In this document: one piece after another, positions 43,001-55,000 of the stretch | Position numbering within the stretch: position 1 is the first letter of the stretch | Layout of the letters: each line of letters starts with the position of its first letter | Assembly: GCF_000699445.3 (NCBI RefSeq) | Contig: NC_067196.1 | Span: forward strand, 85,364,364-85,428,363 | DNA from: Schistosoma haematobium | Lineage: Eukaryota > Platyhelminthes > Trematoda > Strigeidida > Schistosomatidae | Reading direction: 5' to 3' | DNA: 64,000 bases | Position numbers and translations under genes: made by a program | The notes under the pieces: model-generated | Told to the model about the DNA's origin: nothing | The model's database searches: none | Seen by the model: only the letters and a program-made list of their open reading frames with translations

Positions 43001-46000
43001 TAATGTCTAACTTCAACCAATCCACGAAGTTGCGCCACCATATACCATTGTCTTCAGTGAGCTGATATCTCACAACAGACCTGGTTGTACTCCACTGGTA
43101 ATGGCTGTCCAGTGCTTCCAGGTTTTCAATGGTGGTCTAGCTTCAACTGACTCATGATTTCAATCTGTGAAAATTTCTAAAAAATCTCCACAAACCCCTT
43201 CTGAAAATAGATATCAATTGAAGTTGTTCATTTAATGTATAGTATGCTAATAAGAGACTGATCAATTGTAGTCGTAAAGAACAATGGGAAGTTTCAAGTA
43301 AATAATACTAAGTGAATTTAAACTTAACTTCTCATTACTTAAAGAAGTTGATATCAGGGTACAGTAGCTAAATGGACAACGCAATGGCATTTGAAGTGAA
43401 CGGTACTAGGTTGGAGTGTCAGAGTGAACATTAACTCTGAGATGCAGGTACATTCAGATAACAAGTCTCAAATTGGACGAAACGCGCGTCCTGGATTTCA
43501 CAGCTAGACACTATTCATCTTTGTTTAGAATGCTTGTGAAGTAAGGTAATATCAAGGCAATCCGTACAGTATGCACATATGCCAATTAGAGACTGATCAA
43601 TTGTAGTCACGAACATCAATGGGAATATTCAAGTAAACAAAACCAAGTGAATTTAAACTTCACCTCATTGTACAAGCAAGTGGCTATCAGGACTCAGTAG
43701 GTAAGTGGAAAATGCGATGGCGTTTGAAGTGAATGAACATTAACTCTGAGATGCAGTTACATTCAACTGATGAGTCTTAAATAGGACGAAACGCGCATCT
43801 TAGATTTCACTGCTACCCATTATCTATCATTTCTGATTTTTTGTTCCGAAATAGTAATAAAAAAGAGAAAAGTATATCGATTTAATCAACCAAAATATTT
43901 GAAATGAGTTAACCGAAAAATATAAATGTTATTTTAATATTAAATTGTACTTTAAAAACAAATAAAACTAGACAAGCATGACATTGATCACCACCCAGTG
44001 ATCAATCAATTGTGAAAACTAGTTTGCATTTATCATCCCATGGATGTTTACAATTGAGATTGATCAGTCTCTTGTTGACATATGTGCATTCTATGCGGAC
44101 TGCTTCGATATTGCCTAAAGTCATAAGCTTTATAAGCAATACAACTAGTTATCTGAAGATTGGTTCCCTTGTTTTCGGTTAGTGATGTTGATAGAGCTAT
44201 TTTTTTTTGTTTTGATTTGAACGTGAAATAACAGTATGGTATCAGTATTATTCAAGGCAGTTGGTAGTTATTATCACAAAAACTATAGGAGTTATTCATT
44301 TAGACAGCTATTTACTAAACAATGAATTGTCTTTGTTTTTATTCAACCCAAAGGTTTAGTTAACAACATTTTTGGTCATTATTATGTCTTCAGTTAAATT
44401 GCTTAAATCGGCTTCGATGAATGTACTTGGGTTTAAAAAACAATAAAAGATACGTATTAACGTAATCAGATAATTAACATCAAACTGATTGAAGTAACGA
44501 AGTAAATTATCAATTATTAATCTCTTTCTGTGAATATAACAATTTAGAAATTATGAATTGGTGTTTTTTAGATTATTAAATTGTTGGAAGTAGGAAGATC
44601 AAGATGTTTAATCGAAGTCCTCGACTGCTCTTTTGAGTTCTAACGAAAGACCAAGTTCTCACGATCAGACTTAGTCAAATCGTCGTAATCTATGCTTACA
44701 AACATTGAGTAACTTGGTTTAATGCAAGTGTCAGTAGTGCGGTTACATGTTCTAAGTTATCTTGGGCTTCGTGTGATTTAAAACCTCTCAATCTATGATC
44801 ACATTCATTTTCTTCTATATTGTATTTTTCATCCTTAAATTTCAATTTCAGCTGGTGTTATTTCTTACGTTTCTTCTCATTTCGCCAACATTTCAGTTGT
44901 TCCGTTTGTCAGACAAGGTTTCTTACTCTCCTCTTTTCTATTTGCTTTGGTGGATTATGAAGACCTCCATATTTGATGGGAAGCATGGAACATGAATGAC
45001 AGCTTTCATGCAACTAGACGACTTGAACTTCACAGATGACCTGGCCCTTTTATCTCATATACATTAGTACGGCAGAAACCTCTGCATCAGTGGACCTCAA
45101 CATGCACAAGGGAAAAAGCAAGGTCCTCAAATACAACACACAGAACACCAACCCAATCACACTTGATGGATAAGCTCTGGAATAGGTGGAACTTTCCACG
45201 TGCCTGGGAAGCATCATCGATGAACTGAGAGGATCTGATGCAGACATGGAGGCAGGGATCGGAAAAGTAAAAGTAGCATTTCTACAATTGAAAAAAATCT
45301 TCAACTCAAAACATCTGTATGCAAGACAGCATCAAATTCAAAATCTTCAATACAAACGTCAAAACAGTTCTACTGTACGGAGCTGAAACTTCGAGAACTA
45401 CTACAACCATCGTTAAAATCGTAGAAGTATTTATAAATAATTGTCTACTTAAGGTACTTAGTGTCCGTTGATCGAATAACAACAGCATCAGCCTACTGTG
45501 GGAGAGAACTATCCAGCTTCCAATTGAAGAGGAAGTCACAAAAAGACGATGTAAACGGATGGGATGTACATTAAGGAAATCATGATACTGCATCACAAGG
45601 CAAGCGCTAACATGGAATCCTGAAAGTAAACAGAAAAGTGGAATGCCGAAAGGCACACTGAGTCGAAAAATGGAAGCAAACATGAAAAGGATGAATAGCA
45701 TCTGGAAACAACTGGAGAGTCGATGAGACAGTTGAATGGAGAATATTGGTGGTTGGCATTCGTTCTTTCATGGGGGAAGGGGTTACAGGTGTAGGTAAGT
45801 ATATAAAGTGTTAACATGTTCATTATAGAATAACAGCGTTTAAAGTATAATAGTAAGTAATTAATTGTTCAGATATTACAGCGTGAGTAAGTAAATATAA
45901 CATTCACGAAACTGTTTTGTTTCTTGATGTAATTAGTAAATGATTAGGTGGGATCATTACAATTAATAAAATAATGTATAGAATGGGTCTACTGCTTCAG

Positions 46001-49000
46001 ATGGTATACCGATACTACAGGAGAAATCCATATGGTCTTTAAACATTCTTATAATCACTCTTTCACTACTCAAATGAATAAAACTAAGTAAAAATTAAAT
46101 ACCTCACATTACTAAAATGGAACAATTTAGTTAAAGTTAGAAATGTAAACCTTTGGATGCCGGCTCACTGGTTCAAAGCTTAAGTGTTGGTCATCTTACT
46201 AGATCTTAAATCCTATCCTTAGTGAATTCGTATACAGAGTGAAACAGGTTTTTGGTCCTTCCTGACTTTCTGTGGCTATTTCTTTATATGAAATGTAAAT
46301 TTCAACAATTTTTACAAACTCCTTATATTAAGAACTAAATTAAATGTGATTATGCAATGCTAAGTCTATTTTAAACAACATGACCAAACAGGACGACTGT
46401 GAATATGAAAAAAACAATAAGGGTTAGAAAAAACTACTATTCACATCATAGATGATAAAAATAAATCATAATCACTATTACCATATTAGGTTTGATTAAA
46501 AAATGTGAAATGATTTCTAATACTCAAGGGAGATTCGGATTTCCATATGACCAAATATTTAACCTTGACCACTTTTATGTACCATTATAAAAATTATTCT
46601 TCGACTATTCTTATGATAAATTCTGAGTATATCTTTAGAGATAAAGAGGAGTGGATATTTATCTCACCATTGAAATCTATATCCTTTTGTAGCTATGATT
46701 CAGATGCATATTTAGTTAGCCATAGTTGAATATTAAAATAACTCTTATCGTGTATATGTGAGTAAAATGATAAGCACAGTGGGATTGTACGAAACGTATT
46801 GTGGTAATATGTCACACTGTTTAATATTTTAAAAAAAAACTATCTTCTCATTACACTTCGTAAATAAACCGCATATGGTTTGACAATATTTTAATGTCGA
46901 TGTTTTGCTATATGAAGGATACTTTGATGTACTCGAAATTAATGCGTTTATTTTAAATCCTGACTAAACTAATTGGTTGTAAGTGTACATGTACAACAGA
47001 TGAGGTTTGATGACTGTCTTGAAAGCTCACTAATTGAATGAATTCAGAGATATGAAATATTGAGAATGAACAAAGTGGTCAAACGATAATTTACTTTTAA
47101 AGAAAATTGATTTGGATGTTTGTGAGTGTGAACTATTGAGGAAACGAAAATGAAATTCAATTGTTCTTGATCATTAAATACAATGGATGATCGGATTGGG
47201 ACGTAAAGGTGAGGATTGGCAAAGCAAGAGCCACATTCCTACAGTTGAAGAACATATGCAACTCAAAACAACTTCCAACCAATATCAAAGTCACAATCTT
47301 CAATACAAACTTTTAGGCAGTTCTACTGTATGGAGCTGAAACTTGGAGAACTACAACTACCACCATCAAGAAGGTACAATTATTTATAAATAGTTGTCTA
47401 CGCAAGATAGTCAATATCGGTTAGACGAATACCATAAGCAACAGTCTTCTCTGGGAGAAGAGAAACCAGATTCCAGCTGAAGTGGAAATTTGGAAAAGAT
47501 GTTGGAAGTGGATAGGACTTACATTACGCAAATCATCAAACTGCATCACGAGGCAAGCCCTAACTTGCAATTCTGAAAGGAAGCAGAAAAATGAAAGGCC
47601 AAAAAATACATTACATCGGAAAATAGATGCAGATATGAAAAGGATGAATAACAAGTGGAAAGAGTTGGAAAGGATTGTTCAGGACAGGGTTGGATTAAGA
47701 GTACTGATGGGCGGCCTATGCTCCTCCTCTAGGAATAACAGGTGTAAGTAAGTAAGTCAATAAGTTTAAATACAGTCAGTCAGGGAGAACATCTTTAAGT
47801 TTGTATGAAAGACCTTTAACTTCGAAAAATTACTTTGTTTATTGTCATTGTCAGTTTTTAATTAAATCTTTTCAGTTCAATATGATTAGTACAATTTCGA
47901 TTATTTTGAAATTTGATTCCATCACATTGTTTAAATTAACTACGCAACATCAGTATCCGATTGAATTGTCGCTTATAGAATGCGATTTTAAAAGATACTA
48001 TCAAACAGTGCATTATTAAATGTAAAAAGCAAATTATATTTTGGTTCTTTCTAACCTGTATCTACATCAGTGTTAAAACATCACTTGTACACGTTACAAT
48101 ACCAAGTGTCTGGAATAACCGATTTGCAATTTTAGTTTAATACCAAGTAATAACAGATGGATAATAATGTTATAAAACTTCAGAAAATTTATATTATACA
48201 ATATTTTATTACTCGAGTCATTTTCATGTTCGTAACTAAGGTAGAAAACTTGTCTACTTTTGGTTGTGTTATGTTCTTTGATCCAGATGGTCTAGTCATG
48301 GATGTTTCATTTTCATTCTGGTCAACATCATCAGAACTTATTTCACATAATAGTGAGCTTTTTAAAATTATGAAACAAGTATTGTATCAGTTTATTCTAA
48401 TATCCCGATTGTGATTGGTGTTCTATGTAAGTGTTATGGTTTCTCAATCACATGATAGATTACTGGCATTTGGTGCAATCACATCCAGATTAGTCTAAAA
48501 CAAAACTTAAACAAGACACTTTTACCTAAAATCAATAACCATATTACCTTAAGCAACAACGTTAAGTACAACAACATGGATTATAATTAATTATATATAG
48601 TTTAATGTATAAAACATTTGCATATATAAACATTTTTGATGCAGAAATTAAATAATTCTAGACAATCTGCTTTAAGCTTCTTGTTCATTCAAATCCAAAG
48701 TGTTTTGGTGAAACTGTTGTAACAGGTAAATGCTAATTATGGAGCAGCGACTTATCGATCGGATACTTACTTACTTACTTACTTACGCCTGTTACTCCCA
48801 ACAATCTCCACAATCCTATGCTGAAAAAGACTCAATAAAGTATTGTCTTGTCTAAACAAATATCATCTTATATTTCTAATGATTTCTATTTGTTCAACCC
48901 TTATTTAATATCAAATCTTAATGAAAAGTCAAATAGACACGTATATATGTATGATCTATATCATTCTAATCAAAGCATACTCATTTTGCATACTACATTA

Positions 49001-52000
49001 AATACAAACTCACTAAACATTGATATAATTGATGGAAGTTTATGACAGGAGATTTATCATATAAAGATTAAATGGAAGAATATTGATGGGTCTTAGTTTT
49101 TTTATTTTGTTTTCAATCATTCACTAGTAAATTATTAACCATCTGTTTATCAAAACTACTTCATTATCTTTCTTCAGACATTATATGTCATTTAGATTAA
49201 TTTAACGTGAAATTGTAAAAACAAACACACATACAGTAGAAAAAAAAATACTCACTTGATGTTGTTTAACTTGTATCTTCCCATTGTTATTTAGGGTTGT
49301 AATTGATCAGTCTCTTATTGGTGTATGTGCATAGTGTGTGGATTGCCTGGACAATACCTTAATTCACAAACATTATAAACAAAGATAGATAATGGAATCC
49401 AGGACGCGCGTTTCGTGAGTTGGATGTACCTGAATCTCAAAATTGATGCTCACTCTGGGCTCCGAACCTGGTATCTTGTGAAACGCGTGTTCTCGATTCC
49501 ACAGCTAGACACTATTCATTTTTCTTTAGAATGCTTGTGATTTGAGACAATATCGAGGCAATCCGTACAGTATGCACATATGCCAATAAGAGACTGATCA
49601 ATTGTAGTCCCGAACATTAATGGGAATATTCAAGTAAACAAAATCAAGTGAATTTATACTTCACCACATTGTACAAGCAAGTGGCTATCAGAACTCAGTA
49701 GGTAAGTGGAAAACGCGATGGCGTTTGAAGCGAATAGTACTGGGTTTGAGTCCTAGAGTGAAAATTAACTCTGAGATCCAGTCACATTCAACTGACGAGT
49801 CTTAAATAGAATGAAACGCGCATTCTGGATTCCACTATTAGGCACTACCTATCTTTGCCTATAACACATACAGTATTCTAATTATTCTAATGTCTTCAAA
49901 TATGATTTTTTTCTAAAAATTATTTCGAATTCATCCCTATCACATGATGTACACATAAACTATAAGGACTTATTGTCTGTTTATATTTGTATGGATCTAT
50001 GTTTACACCACATCATGAAATGTTCCTTTACGACAAACTTCAAAAAAGAAATTTAATTGAAAAACTAAACAAGCAATACAAATCTAATCGATAAAAGTTA
50101 GTTCAATTGTAAGGAACATGGATAACTTCTCATTATTATTAGTAAATATGAACGATCACTAATGATTAAATATCTAGGGGGGGGGGTTGTTTTTTTCTTA
50201 GATGATTCATATGTTTATTAGTTGTTTATATTATTACAAGTGGATATTTCTTTTGTTTATACAAAATTATTACTATTCGTATAAGTTTGAAGAAAACTAA
50301 CATGGTTACTGTGTACAATTCATGAAAGATGATGATGGATGAATAATTAAAATTTTGTAACTATGATCGATATAAATTACAATGATAGCTTATTATCATT
50401 GTGCAGAACTATTGTTATATATGTAACCCCTTCTGATATTAATCTTCATGTGCTCACTAGTGACGGTCTCCAAGAGGTATTTTCCTAGAGTTCCAGTAAT
50501 AAGCAGTGGCCAGTGGTGTTAAACCGGGTCTGTTGTCAGATAGTAACAGACTGAAGACAATGGTGGATATGTCAATCAATTTCATGGATTAGTTGAAGTG
50601 AAACATTAACACTGTTGGATGCCAACTCAGTAGTCTAAAGGTTAAGCGTTCGCGCGCGAGACTGATAGGTCCTGAGTTCAAATCTCTTGGGGCGGGATCA
50701 TGGATGCACACCGCTGAGAAATCCCACACAGGGACGAAGAGGCCGTCCAGTGCTTCTAGGTTTTCCATGGTGGACTAGCTTTAATTGACTCATGAGCTCA
50801 ATTATTGGAATCAATATAATATTATACATGAATAAATTACGTAATGATAACTAAAAGAATGATTATAAAGATTGAATAGTAGCCCAGACTTGTTTTATTG
50901 ATTTATCCATATATTATAATGAGTAGATTAAATTGAACAAATCAATGAGAGATTCATAATTTCTTAATTAAACCATTGTATAGGCTTTTATTGATTTAGT
51001 CATTGAATTCATGAGTCAAATGAGGCTAGACCAGCATGGAAAACCTGGAATTACTGGATGGCTGTTTCATCCTATTATAGGACTCCTCAGCAGTGCACAT
51101 CCACGACCCCACCTCGCGAGATTCTAACCCAGATCCTATCAGTCTCGCGCGCGAACGTCTAAACTCCGGACCACTGAGCCAGCATCTAATGGTGTCAAAA
51201 TCTAATTTCAACCAATCCATGAAGTTGATTTATTGTTACAAAATCTATTTTGAAAAATTAATTTTCATAAAAAGATTTTATATGAATGCATTAGGGAACT
51301 TTAAATCTTTGGTGTATTCAACAGTAATCATGTATACAAAAGAAAAGAATTTTATACGATCAATGAATGTCTCTATGTTATATTTCTTTGTTGAGTAAAT
51401 GAAAATCTTAAATCGATTAGTCCCTTTGATAAATTTCTATAGTGTAATAAGACGAAGATTATCAGAACTATGTGGTATATATTAGCGCATTACATTTCGA
51501 GCAATCTGATCATATTATATACTTCTTAAGAACATTTTTATATGTATATATAAATAAAAGGTCAACTAGACTAGAAATGGAGAGTATGAGGAGACAAGTA
51601 GAATAAAGGAAATAATGTGGAAACAATTTGAAATAACATCCCTCTGGAAGTGAGAACAAACTGTTCTTGAATACACAGAGGGGTTTTGAATTTTCTTATG
51701 ACTAAGGCTTCAATAAACCTTAGTATACCCCTTTTTGAATTTTCGTACAACACCACAACAGCTGAGTTAAGATCAGTCTTGTGACCTCTTTCTATTATGT
51801 GTTTGGTAATAGAGAATAATGGATGTTTATCCTCTACTCTTATTGGGTTATTTGATTCTCACTGGTTGAAATCATGAGTCAATTGAAGCTAGACCACCAT
51901 GGAAAACCTGTAAGCACTGGATGGCCGTTTCGTCCTAGTATGAGAGTCCTCGGCAGTGCGCATCCACGATCCCTCCCTCCGCGAGATTCGAACCCAGGAC

Positions 52001-55000
52001 CTATCAGTCTCGCGCCAGGCGCTCAACCAACTAGACCACTGATCTGGCATTCTATTTATCTCTGCAGATAAACATTCACTACCTTAATGTATCACTTAAA
52101 AGTTTAAAAACTCAATGTTCTTCACTAATTGATTGAATTTTGAATTAATTTCTAGCTTCAATGGATTCATGAATTCAACTCTTATATTTTCTTGAAACCG
52201 AGGAATCATCAAAGATAAAATTGTTATTTGTGATACTTTGCTTTTTAATACCAGACAATATGTTACTTTGAAACAGCATGACTTTAAAAATGTATCACAC
52301 TTAACTATTAAGCTTTACGCCATTACAATAAGAATAAAAGAAGAGTAGACAGAATAATAAGGTGTAAAGAAATCTTGGGATAAGTATATCAAATGTAGTT
52401 TGGAAGAAAATAATTAGACCAAATATTGAAATAAGTGGAATGATATTATGCCTAATTTTTGAAAGACATTCAAAAAAAGCGGATAACGTTTGTTCATTTT
52501 TGAGCTCTATGATCTAAATCAGTGATAGTGGGACACATGTATTTACTTTTCCTCTTTCCTTGAATCATCATCAAATTTCAGTTTAGTGCTTTTCAGCATG
52601 CACCAATCCAGTCACAATTGACGGAGAAGATTTGGAAGACATAAAAACTTTTACATATTTGGGCAATATCATTGATGAACATGGTGAATCTGATACAGAT
52701 GTGAAGACGCGAATCGGCAAAGCAAGAGCAGTATATTTACAACTAAGGAACATCTGGAACTCAAAACAACTGTCAACCAACACCAAGGTCAGGAATTTCA
52801 ATACAAATGTCAAGACAGTTCTACTGTATGGGGCAGAAACCTGGAGAACTACGAAAGCCATCATCCAGAAAATACAGGTGTTTATTAACAGTTGTCTACG
52901 CAAAATACTTCGGATCCGTTGGCCGGACACTATTAGCAACAACGTACTGTGGAAAAGAACAAACCAGATCCCAGCAGAGGAAGAAGTCAGGAAGATGTGC
53001 TGGAAATGGATAGGACACATATTGAGGAAAACACTCAACTGCGTCACAAGACAAGCCCTCACATGGAATCCTCAGGGCCAAAGGAGGAGGAGGAGAGGAA
53101 GACCAAAGAACATATTACGCCGAGAAATGGAGATAGACATGTGAAAAATGAACAACAATTGGATGTAATTCGTAAACAAGGCTCACGACAGTGTGGGTTG
53201 GTGAATGCTGGTCTGCGGCCTATGCTCCATTGGAAGTAACAGGCGTAAATAAGTAAGTATCTTTTCATCCATCCTTTTCAATTTCTACCTTTAGTTATGA
53301 CCAACTGTTCAAATATTCTTGATGCTTAGTTGCCTGTCCTAATACAATGCAATAGTGGTTAGCAAAAATTAGGGTTCTACTATTAAAGGATACCTTGAAC
53401 TTTGAAATATTCAACATTCTTTAAGCCAAGTGATTAATTTCTGTATTTTACGGTTTATATTATGAAATGGGTTGACTTAGACAAATACTGAATACCTATT
53501 TGTCGTAGTATAGGATTCTTCAGCAATATCCATGGATAACCATACTAGAGAATTATGGACTATACAAGTTTCGCAACGATATCCACGAATCCCCTTTACT
53601 ATTGAAGATATTTCAACCCTTTGCTTATATTTTAAAGGTTTAGCATAAACCTAATTTATACAATAGAAATTTCAAATATCAGGTTTTTTAAATAAACATT
53701 TCTTTTTGAAAATTTCACAACTATTATAACTATTACGACTACCACTCAGAGTTCTCGATTATAATATGATTACTGTTAATAATGTGGTGTGTGCTACTGA
53801 TGTCAACGGACATAAGTAGTATGTATCATCAATCAAAAGTGATATACCTTGCTGTAGAAGGTTGACAAGATCGAAGAAAAGAGAACGAGAACAGAGAATG
53901 ATTGGTGTGGAAATAAAGGAACATTGAAATCTGAAACGATTGATTGACATTTCACAAATGAAGTATTTAGTGTATGGTTCTCACAAGCTGAATTATCATA
54001 GTTGAAGATAGTACGAGTGCACTTCTGAGAAGCTTCAAAACACTATGATAGGGCTGTTTGGCACTTTTTGATTTCAAGTGCTTTCCCGATTAATATCAAC
54101 CTATGGTAACGTCTATTTTCAAACTCTATGTATTGATTAACTATGGTAGCTCGTTTTTCTCACAAAGAGATACTTAATATCAGAAGGGATATTTATACAT
54201 ATTATAGTAATTTTAAGTTACGATTATGAATCAATTGAAGCTAAACCACCATTGAAAACCTTGAAGTGTTAGACGGCCGTTTCATACTGCTGTGTAACTT
54301 TTCAGCAGTGTGCATGCACTCTCTCCCCCCCCTTTGCGAGATTCAAATCCAGGATCCGACGGTCACGTGCGATGTATCTACTAACTATATGAACAACTCT
54401 CCTATTTACGTTTTCTAAATAAATAAGCTTTTTTAACTTTTTAAATCATAGGAATTTATGAATATAACTATAAATTAGATCATAATGGAAACATCGAATG
54501 AAACTATCATAGAACAGTTGTTACCTATTCAATTATCTCTTGTATACAAATTAACTAATTACTCTATTGACATGTAAATACATAAGTAGGCTGACTAGTG
54601 TTAGATGAAACAATTAAGGAAACAAATTTATATTTCTAATAATAAGGGAAAAACGAACAAAAAATACCGTGTTAACATTGGTGATTTAAAAAAAAGAAAA
54701 AAAAATTCTAGGAACGAGGTAACAAAAAATAAGGGAAAAAAGGGTTAACACAAGTGTAATTTACATCCTGTTAGGTCATTTTAACTTTAGAAGAAAAAAA
54801 CAGAAAAAAGAAATATGAATAAAACGTTTGTCTCCTTCTTTTTTTGTTCTCCTTGTTTTTTTTACACTATTTTGTCAATCATACAAGAATACATGTTAAC
54901 TTAAATGTTTTATCCTTTTAATGCATTACTTATTCCTTATATTGTTGATATTTAAAAGAAACGAACCAGGAATTAAACATTTATCATTTAAAATCCATTT

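Larger units (their letters stand above)
43235..43845 (+). mobile_element. Alpha (Sm-alpha) tandem, two units
   Basis: An alpha tail, then unit 1 head (box A CAGTAGCTAAATGG, box B GGTTGGAGTGTC), hammerhead (43445-43505) and tail, then unit 2 head and hammerhead (43745-43815). The repeat period is about 300 bp. Unit 2 has lost box B. Tandem order is the satellite arrangement known for Sm-alpha. Confidence 0.85.
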
